64,000 nt of DNA, taken from Atopsyche davidsoni. Taxonomy: Eukaryota > Arthropoda > Insecta > Trichoptera > Hydrobiosidae. Position 1 is the stretch's first letter; each line of letters starts with the position of its first letter. The stretch is taken from the NCBI GenBank assembly GCA_022113835.1, contig JAILWY010000026.1, forward strand, positions 10,133,001 to 10,197,000. The letters are read 5' to 3'. Below, in pieces: positions 1 to 11,900 of this stretch. Under the pieces are notes generated by a model that saw only the letters and a list, made by a program, of their open reading frames with translations, was not told the origin of the DNA and did not search any database. The translations under genes were made by a program, and so were the position numbers.

Positions 1-510
1 CCGGGCGCGGGGAGGCCCTCGTCCTCGACCTGTCACGGATCACAACACGACCGAACCTCGCGGGAACCGGCAGATTCTCGAGAGTCGGTGTTCGCTCAGT
101 TTGCGTGCGGAGCGGCGGCGGAGCGGCGCCCCATCGTGGCGGGTCGTCGTGGCGCGAGAAGAGCAGGCGGGCGACCGCTCGGCGAGGAGTGCGAGCGCGC
201 TGTGACTGAGCCACAGCGGCGTGAAGTGCGCGCGATCGGCAGTCGGCGCTCGACGCTCGGCGGTGGCGCCCCACGCATGCGCTGCGCTGGCCGGCGCTCT
301 CCGCTCTCCCGCGGCGCTCGAGCCGGACTGCCTATCGAGCGGCCCGCCGCGCCTGCGCCCCCGCCCCCGCCCCCGCCCCACCCCGCCTCGCCCCGCCCCG
401 CCCCCCTCGCGCTCAGGGGCGCGCGCCGGCTTCCCCACAATTATTGTTGCGCGCTCTGAGCGGCCGCGAGACGCCGCGCGACGCGACTGATTCTGAACCA
501 CCGTAACCTG
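1..510. promoter_or_regulatory. GC-rich CpG-dense island at the window edge
   Basis: About 500 bases are strongly GC- and CpG-rich, in sharp contrast to the AT-rich DNA that follows. The block includes a C-rich simple repeat of CCCCCG-like units near 353-410. Arthropod initiator-like TCAGT motifs occur on + at 96-100 and on - at 485-489. Open frames on both strands are arginine-, alanine-, proline- and glycine-rich and look like consequences of base composition. In insects such islands often mark a promoter and a non-coding first exon. If so, this one probably serves a gene leaving the window to the left. That is inference, since no splice-linked coding exon is visible. Confidence 0.35.
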
Positions 511-3157
511 TCATGTATTTTTTTTACCAATGGATGAACGAAAGCAATTGAACATTTAAAAAAAGTTGCTTAAAACTTTTTTATTTTATTTAATAAAAAA
601 TATATCAATACACTCCATTCCTAGATCTATAATTTATAAACACCAAAATACAATATGTGTCGTTAAGTACACCTACGGTAGCTACTGCTCCTTTACAATA
701 ATAAGATGGTTACATTAAATAAACTCTCTAATATTTATTATTGCGGTCTAATAGAGAAGTCCACCTTAGAAATCAGATTTAGAAATACGTATTTTTTCAA
801 TAACTTTGTCAAAATCATAGATAGATAATTTCAAAAAGAGTATTTAATTATATCTGCAAAGTGTATTTAAATATTCCGAGTGTCAAAATAATAATTTCAC
901 GTATATTTCGTATTATCGACACCGTACACGTAATCATTCAAATTGTACGAAACTAGTAACTCGGAGGAGACGATACAATGCTGAAAATTACGATTTGTAC
1001 CAGGATGCGTTAGATTTAACAAACTGCGTGAACGGTCTGGTAGGGTGCTGTGCAGCGACCCTGAGGCGTCAAAATGGGGATAGACCAAAGATGAGACGAT
1101 CTATCGGAGAATAAAAATACTGTCGTACTTTGATCGTGAAGAACTGGACAAATGGTCATGAGCAATGACCCATCATACGTTATAGCGCCAATGATAATGA
1201 TTATGATGGCTACAACTTTTAAGATGTGTATTGCAAAGTTATGTTCCATTGGTTTTGTTTTATTGACTAATTTATTTATTGACAATCTTAAAACTAGCTA
1301 TGAGTACAATATTTTAAAAACATGCAACAAATGCTGCATAACGCAAGGTAGGTTTTATACTACTATATCAATTATGAAATATTATGAAATACATAACATT
1401 TGTCAAAGTTAAATAATGAAAACATTTTTTTTTACGACTTTTTGATAATAGAACGCGGTTAATAATATTACATTGAATTTGAAAAGTACACAAAAAAATA
1501 GATAAATAAATAAATATATATATATATATATATATAAATTGGATTATGTGCAGCTGCATCTTCCACCCCCGCCCCTGGCAGGGCGACTTCTCTAAGATAC
1601 ATCTGTCACCCTCTCGGCTCGGGAAGAACTTGTATTGCCGTCTCTTTCTGGGGCTCTATCCGCCAGGCCACTGGCTCCCCGTCCTTGTCTCGCGTCCTGT
1701 ACGAGTACTTGCACGGATACCTGCGTTTATTCAATTCTGGCCTACCTACACGTGTCCGCGAGAAAAGTTCCCTTGCAATACTGTCAGTTATCAGTGACAC
1801 TCGCGGCAATAAATTTATTAACGCACCGGCGACGCGCTCGGTTCAATCTCAACGTGACATATTTTTGAACATAATGCAAATATCGCAACACTTGCAATAA
1901 ATAATGTTAAACTTTTAAATTAATAGCAAATTTTGCAAAACTCAACTACAACTAATTACAAAAGCAGATTTGAGTTCATTAGCGTGCAATGCCGTCACTG
2001 TTTCTTTGGATCTTCAGTTTACTTTAATCTGGAATATAACTGTATAAATATAATAAATATTTTTATTATAATATTATTTATTGTCAAAAGGTAGGAAAAA
2101 ATAATGATTTATTGTAAAACGATAAATATAAAAAAAAACAAATAAACCTCTTTATAAGAAGAAAAGACGAAAACCACGTTTGCGACAATTTGACAACTTT
2201 TTATATCACTATGATTCTAGTCATTTAACATGTTTGTTTCATAATTGATTCAAACAGTCTATAGCAAATCATAAATATAAAACTTTCTAATACATATATT
2301 ATTTTAATTATTTATAGATTAATATTCGTAAAATAATAGTAATTAATAATTTGGTTTTTCTTGACACAGTCGATTTGTGTGATCTGATAGTTGCAAATTC
2401 TTGGCTTATCTGATATCAATTTAAAGTAATTAAAATCGCAAAATTGAATAGAATTTTTTTTTTATATACCTTTACCTTGTTTGGACTATGCCGATCGTTT
2501 ACTATTAATAAGTATTACTCTTAGAAAATAAAATAAAAACTGGCCTAAAATATATTATTTATAATTAAAAACTAATGCTCATAATAATGATAATAATCAT
2601 TTTGACAAAAAAAATATTTTTTTACCCAATCTCAAATTATTGCGTCCGTATAATTAGATATTGCATCATTCAAAATATGTTACGGAAGACTGAATATGAA
2701 GCGGTTAGTTATAAAACTCATTTAATTTCACTATTAACCTTTAAATATCAAATTAAATAATGCTTTGTGGAAGTACGTCTGAAATTCATGCATTGGTTAT
2801 ATTTTTTTTAATCAAAAAGCCTGACCATCGAGATATGAGCACATTGTCAATGTCTCTTAGCAATTTTTACAATTAAATTTTTAGTAATAGTGAAAATATT
2901 TAAATTACGTGAAACAAATACAAAAAATAAATAAATAAATGATTTGTAATTAAATATATACATCTTCATCTGTTTTTCTAGTGATACAAAAACCAAAGAC
3001 AATACTTAAGCTTTCTGTCGGAAACCAGAGAGAATTCAGAAACAATCTGCTTGAATAAGTCAAAGCCGGACATCAAAGCAGAGCGAACTCGAAGCCGGAG
3101 TAGTTTTTCTCTGTGGAAATAGTTTAACACTGAGATTTAGTTTAACAATACTAAATA
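511..3157. other. AT-rich intergenic region upstream of BCAS2
   Basis: No gene can be supported here. Two subregions are less AT-rich. One at about 855-1111 has a stop-free + frame of some 85 codons, ending in an arginine-rich stretch, with no clear start or splice context. The other at 1546-1868 is GC-richer, with open frames on both strands and an AATAAA-like signal near 1807-1816. Either could be an old transposable-element piece or an unlinked exon. A short (AT)n run lies near 1516-1536. The last 150 bases before 3158 are likely BCAS2 promoter and 5' leader. Confidence 0.4.
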
Positions 3158-5719
3158 ATGGCTGGCGAAGTAGTTGTTGATGCTTTACCATACATCGACC
3201 AAGGCTATGATGACCCTGGCGTTCGTGAAGCGGTAAAGACTATATATATATATTAATATGTGTTATATTTTGTTTATTTGAAAATTTTTAGGTTATGCAT
3301 AATGGATAAGTCTTTTTAGCTCAATAATATATACTTTTAAATATCTATTAACAACCAACTTATAATTATTACTAGAGTACACTGAGTTACTGTGACTATA
3401 ACTAGATTTACTCCCTGATAACAAGGCTCTCTCCATGGTGGAGGAAGAATGCAGAAGATATAGACCAACCAAAAATTACTTGGAGCAGTTACCCCCCTCG
3501 TCAATAGCTGTTTCTATCGCTTCCTTCGAAACTCCCATGCTTCGTAGAGAACTGGAACGACTAAATGCCAGACTTCCACCGGAACCATTATCAATGAAGA
3601 GGTTGAACATTTACTTACGTTGAACTTACATCATATTTTTAATAAATAAATAAAGGCTTGATCGTTTCAGATATATAACAACTTCTTTTTTGGTTTCTAG
3701 ATATGAGTTGCCTCCACCAGTTGCCGGGCGCCTTAGTGATGCTACCGCATGGTCAGAAGCTGTTGATAACTCTCTTGCTCAGCTGGAACACCAAGCAACT
3801 AGGTATGCACTGCAACATTATATATAGAACAATCAATAAGTCACCAATCTATAAAATCTATTAACCCCATAACCTTCTAGTTAATGTTCCAAACACCTTA
3901 AGGTCTAGTGATTGGTATGGTTGCTTACCTACCATGGGATCTGTGATTTATATCCAGGCTATAGAAATTTATTAGAAGTCTTCAATTTTATTTTGATTAT
4001 AAACTGACTTCGGGTTCAATAGAAAGGAAAAATATTTCTAATGTAGCTTTACTGTGTTTTATCTGTGTATATCAAGGCAAATATTAATAATTTTACTGAT
4101 CAGAAGCAGTAATTTACCATCAGAAATTTTGATGCCCTTGAGACAAGTCGGACTATTTTTAGTAGAAATTGATAAAGTTTACTTTTTATATTTTAGAGTG
4201 GTAAATCTAGAACTACAGCTGGACTATGCCTGTGAAACTTGGCGAGCATACCTGGAAGTCATAACTAAAATGGTTGCTGGAGCTCAAACTCGACTTTCAG
4301 CTTTGAGGTAATTTTAATGCCTATAATTTTTTAACAAACACTATGAAATTCAATCATTGTCTTAATTAGAACATTTATAGCAGAATACGCTTTTACTACA
4401 AGCCTCGTTGATAGATAGTAATATTAGTAACTGAACCCATTTTCTGTGTAGGGTTCAATTCAGAAGATTCACACAGATCCTTTTGGTATTTTAGTGTAAT
4501 GTTCACATGAGAGGTGTTAAGATGAGATGCTAATTAAGTAACTATAAGCTTTGTATTCAGTTCAAACCTTAAACCAATTTTATACTTATCTTACCATAGT
4601 GTCAATCATAATATACTAAATAAAAGGGTGAGTCATGACTGAACTCAGGAACTTTTATTTATTTTGTGTACAAATGCATAAAGTAAACTAATCTCATTTT
4701 TGATAACCATAACTTACTTTTAGAAAAGAAACAGCAGCAGTAAATTGGGAACGTAAATCTATTCAAACAGCTATGGGATCAAAACTTCGAGGATTGGAAC
4801 AAGCTTGGGTACAACTGGTGTCTCATAACTACTTACTAGAGAGAGCTATTGCAGAGCTCGAAACGGAGGTAGTAGAAGCTCAAAACAAGGAAGCAGAAAC
4901 GGTCCAACCTGAGGTAATCTTCAGTTATAACAAAATTAATGGTTTGGTTTGTTTAACCCTTTTCATCAAACATTTCTTTTTATTGGTTCACGATCTTATA
5001 GTTAAAATTATTGATATTATATTTATATAAAAATTATTACACACTGCAATGTGTGCAATGAGTATAATAGGTAATCTATAACATATATTTAACATTGTTC
5101 AGGTTATACTGGATTTAAATTTACATTATTCAGAATAAGCATATTTTGAATACTAGACTTTATATTTTTGTTGTGTTGTGTTTTGTTACATGTATCATAT
5201 TATTCAATAAACAATTTTATGACATTAACATTCTACAAAAAACATTGACTTAATAGATATGTGTAATATAAAAATCTCATTTTGTCTCAATAAATAGTTA
5301 AAATAGTTCAAAATTATAATTATAAGTTAATTTTTACTTTTGTAACACTGTATGGAGCCACAAAGTTTAAAATGAAAAGATATTTACAAATTAAAAACTA
5401 ATATTATCGCTTATAAAGTCATCGATAGAGCAACCTTAAATAGCTAGCTAGAATCGGAATGCTAATGTTTCGTTAAAGGGGTTTATCTCTAAGATTGTTA
5501 ATTTTTAAATATTTTTTTCAGTCAGAGATTGTAGTTATTCAGAAACAAGCAGATAAAAAACTTGAACCAACTCTCAAAGGAAATGAAACAAATTTAGATA
5601 CATCTGAAAATGAAAATGAAAATGGTACCAAAACCAAAGAGGACGAAGAAATTGAAGAGGGCCCACAACCGAAAAAAAAGAAAATTCAACCAACTCCTGA
5701 AGATATTTTTGCTGAATAG
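3158..5719 (+). CDS. BCAS2: BCAS2 / SPF27 pre-mRNA-splicing factor
   Basis: Six exons read through in frame: 3158-3232, 3426-3601, 3701-3802, 4197-4307, 4724-4913 and 5522-5719, giving 283 residues. The family (BCAS2 in animals, SPF27 in Pfam) is a core subunit of the Prp19/CDC5L complex, which joins the spliceosome around catalytic activation in the nucleus. The N-terminal start [14 protein letters not shown], the block [20 protein letters not shown] and the LPPPVAGRL segment are typical of the family. The middle is helical and heptad-like, as expected for its coiled-coil contact with CDC5L. The C-terminus adds about 60 residues rich in Glu, Lys and Asn, including a [13 protein letters not shown] stretch, making it longer than the usual roughly 225 residues. 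All junctions have GT and AG; the exon 2 donor (GTTGAA) is weak. It converges on MRM3, with 338 bases between the stop codons. Confidence 0.95.
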
Positions 5720-6057
5720 TTTCAATTCGCTTATATTTAACTGCAGACCAAGAGTTCTTCGGGTTGACGCTCATTCTGAGGTGAATCCCAAACTGATGTT
5801 ATTGGAGGTCACGCCTGTTTAGGGGTTTCGTCAAATACAATGTATCGACCCTATATTTGTTAATTCATATTGTTTTGTAAAAAAGAAAAACACATTAATT
5901 GTCTTAAAAAAAATTGCCAGCACAATGTACGCAAATTTTTATATATTTTATAAAGTGAACAGACTTGTCAAATTAAAAAAAACAACATAAAGCAAACTTA
6001 ACTATTTTATATTAAATAAAATAAAAAATAATCTACAATAAAGAAAAATTTGTTTCA

Positions 6058-8295
6058 CTATCCGGTTAATGACACTTCATTTATTTTTGAAGATGTCTCT
6101 GGCTTAAAATTGTTCCTGACGAGTTGCCTTTTAATTTCAAACACAATAATTGCGAGCGCTGTTCCTGAGTTCAGACTATCTACTCCATCTGTAAGTGGAA
6201 TATGAAGGCGAGCAGCCATTCTCTGAAGTCCAAACCTGAAACAAAACAATATTTTATACTGTTAACAAAATTGAACATGTTGCTGTTATTTATTAACTTT
6301 AAATTTTAAAAATTCTACCTATAGCAATCTTCACTTATGCCTTCAGTCTCTCCGCCGACTACCAAAGTAATTGAATCTGTATCCGTGAAGTCCACACCAT
6401 AATATGGAAGTACAGGGAAGGTCATATCGTTTTCTGAAATAATTTTATCTGGCTCCTCACAGATATCTTCACTATCCTCCAGTGCAATTTGTTTTTTTCT
6501 TGATCTTTCATCAAACTTGAAAGATCCAATATTTTTCATTTGTTTTGGAATAATTTTAGGTTTCTCCATATAATCCAGATTTCCATTACTGTCAGCAATA
6601 TATAAAGATGTATTACTTTTAACCATATGGGAAATTTCTTCCCAAGATAATTCGGCATGTACAGGAAGTCGAAAGTGTGCTCCAGCAGCACTTCGTAAAA
6701 CTTTAGAGTTCCATACATCTACGCATCCTGGAAAACGAATAAGGAATAAAAAACTATCTTAAGTAAAAATAACATCTTAAAAGGATGTAATAATTATGAT
6801 ACCTTTAGTAAGTAAAATTTGATCACAACCAGATCCTAAAGCTGCCCTTAAGATGGAGCCAAGATTTCCAGGTTCCCTGATGTTGTCGCATATAATTCTT
6901 ATAGGAAAAGTCTTTCCTTTGATAATATTAGATGAATTAGGTGTTTGAAATATTCCTGTAAAAGAAATAATACCAAGTTGACATTGATAAAATAATTTGT
7001 GAATAGCTGTGTTTTAAATTTACTGGGAACTTATAAAGCATACAGATTCATTTCATATACATTTACGTTTTAGCAAATTTACTTCTTAAATGCAATCAAA
7101 TAAATTAATCATTTATTGAAATAAGTAAGATATTTATATATGATGCCCATTGGCAATTTTAAAATAGATTTTAGTTTAAAATATTGCTTGTCATAAAAAT
7201 AAGATTAGAGGGTAGGTTTGAAAAATTTTCTAATATTTATTTGAAGCATTGCAAAACAAATTCTTATCTTTTTGTCTTTGTATTTTTTCTCAGCCAAGTA
7301 TACCGCACAGAAGCAGTATTTTACATAAATATATTAATAATAAAAAAATTACCCATAATTCCAGGACTAGTATCAAGATTGGACCACATTTGAATTTCAG
7401 AATAAGGCATTTTATACAATTGTGGGCCCTGTTGAGGGAAAAATGGTTTTAACTTCTCCAAGTCACCTTTCCGGCTGAAGATCAACTTTTCAAGAGTACA
7501 TCCAGCCTGCAATCCATCAGCGATCAATCGCCATCCTTCTATGAGAATTTTCCCACATTTTCCACGTTGTTTTCGCGACTTGAGGTTTAATATTTCATTA
7601 CTAAAAGAGTGTTTGATAAAAATTATAAAAAATTCAATATATGTCTCATGACAAATTAAAAGTAAAGACAACATGCAAAATACCAAGGCTACTTAGAATT
7701 CTGTGATGATGACTTGTTATTAAGATTTATATAAAGAATTGTGTACACCGACTCTTTTACAAACAATATTTGTCCAAATTAATACTTAATCCCCTATCAA
7801 TGCTTAGTTATTCAATAACTCTTACCTAATTTCAGTGTCTTTATATTCTAATTTTTTATATAAAAATTCCCCACTCTCATCAAAAACGTTTCTTGTTTTA
7901 GTTTTGTAACCCTGTTGTTTTTCAGGAATATGTTTCTGACGACTATCCAACTTCTTTTCTTGTGAATTTATAACATCCGAATACATAATTGGATCAGGTT
8001 GAATGAAGTTGAAGAGCTCAGGATCATCATTTTTAAGTTCAGCTATGTTTGTTTTGCTGCGTTCGTCGACAAATGTATTCGCTTTTGGTCCTTTTTGAAA
8101 TTTTTGTTTTGATTTAAACTCGGTCAAATCAATAATCTTTTCTTCTTTTAAGTTAGAGTTAATTTCAGGTAGAAGCACATTTGCCGGTCTTCTGTGACTC
8201 CAACGACTGTACTGGCAAGATTGTTCATGATAGAACATAGCATTTGACGTTTTAGCAACAGTCCTCATGCATATTCTTGAAAATTGAAAAGCCAT
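6058..8295 (-). CDS. MRM3: Mitochondrial rRNA 2'-O-methyltransferase MRM3-like (SpoU family)
   Basis: Five exons on the minus strand (8295-7826, 7600-7353, 6955-6803, 6727-6319, 6235-6058) join to 485 residues. The C-terminal half is a SpoU/TrmH-type SPOUT methyltransferase. Motif 1 is DNIREPGNLGSILRAA near residues 263-278. Motif 2 is VVGGETEGIS near 413-422. Motif 3 is IPLTDGVDSLNSGTALA near 439-455. The exon 2 product (KILIEGWRLIADGLQAG) is the usual SpoU substrate-binding N-domain. The first 60 or so residues are basic and poor in acidic residues, fitting a mitochondrial targeting sequence. Human MRM3 (RNMTL1) methylates a guanosine ribose in the A-loop of mitochondrial 16S rRNA, and the same role is inferred here. 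An acidic and lysine-rich insert sits between motifs 1 and 2. The gene is head-to-head with Iml1. Confidence 0.93.
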
Positions 8296-8922
8296 TATTT
8301 CAAAATTTATCAGTTGTCATTAAATAAACTTTTTTTCAATGTAAAAACAATTTATTGTAGCCGTGAGTAGAAAAAGAGGTTAACCATAACTTTGTATGTA
8401 TTGTGTTTTGGCTTTGGTTATAATACCATAACGTTAGTTATTTGACAGATTGGAGATGATCATAAACAAAAAGGATGACAATATCAGCAAAAAATCAATT
8501 TCGATAACTTTCGAAATAATGTGTCATAATACCAAATAAAACTTTGTAGTTGAAGTAAATATTTTTGTGAAATTATATAAAAAGTCACTTCTTTGTAATT
8601 TGGTTATGGCTAGAGCACTTTTCTAGCAAGCATCATTCACCATTGTCTATGGCTGTAGCTACAGAGATAAAATATCTGTAGCGAGATGTCATGTCATGTG
8701 TCAAAGTGTCGAAACGAACCTGTCAACTCGTTTTAATCAACAAAACTAGATACTAAAGTAAAGCAATTGACACTTTTTACTGTGGAAGTTTAGTTTTTCG
8801 ATAATAAAACTTTATCAATAGTTTTATTTTGGTTTTTGTTTGTAATCACCATGCATGAAACGAATGAAGGTCATGAGACAACTTTTAAATTATAACAAAT
8901 AGTAAACAAGGAACAACGCAAC
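8296..8922. promoter_or_regulatory. Shared intergenic region between divergent MRM3 and Iml1
   Basis: Only 627 bases separate the two divergent start codons, so both promoters and 5' leaders must lie here. The DNA is AT-rich, without an evident CpG island. A short upstream open reading frame of 14 codons (8851-8895) precedes the Iml1 start if transcription begins to its left. No TATA box or initiator can be placed with confidence. Confidence 0.45.
8851..8895 (+). other. Possible upstream ORF in the Iml1 leader
   Basis: A 14-codon frame begins at an ATG preceded by CACC, a good initiation context, and ends 27 bases before the Iml1 start codon. It would be in the Iml1 mRNA only if transcription begins upstream of 8851, which cannot be read directly. 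If present it could dampen Iml1 translation. The peptide has no recognised relative. Confidence 0.35.
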
Positions 8923-11900
8923 ATGAAGCATTTCAAGTTGATTGTGCACAATAAAAGCTTTAGTCGTAAGTATTACTCTTATTGTACATACAATCTTAAT
9001 AAATTTGTATACTGTTAAACAACTATAACTCAAATATTTAGATGAGTTATTTTTCTTTTCAAAAATCATTTTAGAGAACTAGCAAAAAAATGTAGCCAAA
9101 ATTTCCTAAATTATAACAAAATCATTCAGAATTAATTATTTCCTACTTTCAATAAATTCTTAATTGACTTTTTTCAGCTGAAGATCTGATCATCAACCCA
9201 AAGGACTATCCAGGCATAAAAGAAGGTGACATAGTAGAGATTTACAATCCTGAAGATGAGTTCTCTCGCTTGCTACTGCAGGTACCATCTCTCAAAGAAG
9301 ACACACATGGAAAAGGAAGAGGTTTGTAAAATCACTCGGCTAAAATTAATTATCTACACAATTGAATGCCAAAAAATAAGAGACTACCGTGATACGTCTA
9401 AAATCGAAATAGAATAGAATAGATACTTTTAGCAGCTTGGATTGTTTCCACTGTACATAGTTTTAAAATTATGTATGTTTTTTTTACAACATCAGCAAAA
9501 ATACTATTGCACCATGTGTCACAGCAACTGTCGACCATTTTGCACAGTAAAACAGGTATTGTCTCATTAAGTAATCGTATCTTCATTATAATGCAGTTAT
9601 CAACTCATTATTTGGGGAACTCTGCTACCACTCAGTTAATCAGTAATAGTGAGCTAGAAGAAATATAAATAATCTATTTTATGTCTTATTAATTCTCACA
9701 GATATAACTGTCATCTCACAGAAAACAGACTGTTTCGTCAACCAATTTCTGATCCTCATTGATAGAGCTTGGAATCACTCATTTGATATTGCATCATTCA
9801 AGGCAGAGGCCACATTTAATGTCCAGTTTCTTATGAGATTTGACACTATACATACATAGTATGATCCACCTTTTATCAGATCATCATGGCATGGTGATGT
9901 TATAGAATTGACTGTAGATAATGACTTCAAATTTCAAAAAATGATTCAACTATCCTTTCGGCTGATCTTTACTTTTAAGTACTTGCAAGTGATAGTTATT
10001 TTTTTGATTTAGGATTCTTCTGATTTTATTCATGAACATTCTTGTCACAACATGGTCAATCTTTCTCATCAATGAAACTTAATCAATAAATCTTCAATGT
10101 GATCCTGTGAGGATATGAAAATAACTATGTCAGATCTTAATGTGCTTCTCATTTAAGAGGAGCTTAGTTTTCACAAATATCTATCTCAAGAATCTAGTTC
10201 ATGTCATGTATTTTTGTTTTAGATACTATCAGCGTGGAGCAAAGCATTGCCTTGACATTCCAGCTGCGAACATTTGCAGACGTTTACATGAATGTTGTGA
10301 ATGCTGCCGATGTGGCCCTCGACTCTGTAGAACTCACCTTTAAAGATCAGTACTTAGGGAGATCAGAAATGTGGAGGCTAAAAAATCACTTGGTCAGTTC
10401 AATTAATTGTGTTATTGGTGTATTTGTATATAATGTAAGGAAGATGTGACAATAATATTTCTATAAGTATCTTTATCACTTATAAAAATTGGTTTTGAAA
10501 TATATATAGACCTTATTACTTTTTATTGAGTGAAACATTTTAAAAATATGTGTTTTCTTTTATTTCTATAGTTAATGATTTATAAAATTTGTACATCTGA
10601 GATTTTATTTTTGCAGATTAATACATGTGTTTATCTAAATAAGAAGATAGAATATTGCGGTAGTTCTATAAGATGTCAGGTATATGAGATGTGGTCCCAG
10701 GGAGATAGAGTAGCTTGTGGAGTGATTACCGATGACACAAAAGTAGTATTCCGCTCTTCCACTTCCATGGTTTATCTTTTCATCCAAATGTCTTCTGAAA
10801 TGTGGGACTTTGACATTCACGGCGATTTGTATTTCGAAAAAGCTGTAAATGGATTCCTGGCTGACTTATTTGCAAAATGGAAGGTCTGTATAAAATTATT
10901 AAAACTAATATGAAATATGAAAGTTGTGGTGAATATGTTATTATATCAGAAGTTTTTAAATCTATTACATGTTAATAATAATACATTGTTACATAACATA
11001 ACGCTTAGGTTTTGTATTAAATTTTAAGCTTTTTTAAAAAGTGTATTTAAATTTTTTCAAGAAATTTGCAATTTTTTTATCTTTAAAGTAATAATTAGAA
11101 TAAAGTATAATAAAAGAAAAAAATCTTTTCTCTTACAAGAATTAGACACTGCATTTGAATAAGTACACTCTTAGTCAAAGCTATTCATAATTGTTATTTT
11201 TATAAAAAATTTCCTCTTTTTTCCAGAAACATGGAAGCAACCATGAAGTGACGATTGTACTCTTTTCTCGGACATTTTATAAAGCAAAAAGCTTAGATGA
11301 GTTTCCCCAGCACATGAGAGAATGCTTGCAGATGGACTACAGAGGAAGATTTTATGAGGATTTTTATAGGTAGCTATTTAATTCTGTATTACGATCATAG
11401 TTATTTCTTGAAACCTAAGTCGAAAAATTGTCAATTTTTTGATGATTTATCATATGTCTCCAATATAGATTTTTAATTCTACTATTGGTCAATCTTTGAT
11501 TTTAGGGTTGCTGTCCAAAATGAGAGATATGAAGACTGGTCCAATGTGCTTCTACAGCTGCGCAGGCTCTTCACTGATTATCAAAAAATAGTCTTGCAAT
11601 ATCATGAGCGTTCTAATATTGAAATACCATCTGCTACAAACTCGACAGCTGCCCAGGGAAATTTTCTTGAAGTTTTGAACATGAGTCTTAACGGTAATTT
11701 AACTGATTATTATTTATTACTATTGTGAAGTACCCGTAACATTAAAATGATGAATTCAATTTATTGCGCTGCCAATTTTGTAATTAATCAGCTTCTTATA
11801 TGGTGTTAGTTCTGATATTAACTTGAACTTCGTAATGAGACATGGCTGTTCAATATTTATCCATGATACCTTCCTTGAATCATATTTCAAAATTGAAAAG

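Noticed and set aside
40..501. Long overlapping frames on both strands in the GC-rich island
   Set aside because: Their products are Arg/Ala/Pro/Gly-rich low-complexity sequence expected from CpG-rich DNA; no domain, conserved start context or splice link was seen.
9700..9860. Protein-like open stretch in Iml1 intron 2
   Set aside because: It has no splice signals that keep the Iml1 frame, no recognised homology, and the flanking exons join cleanly without it.
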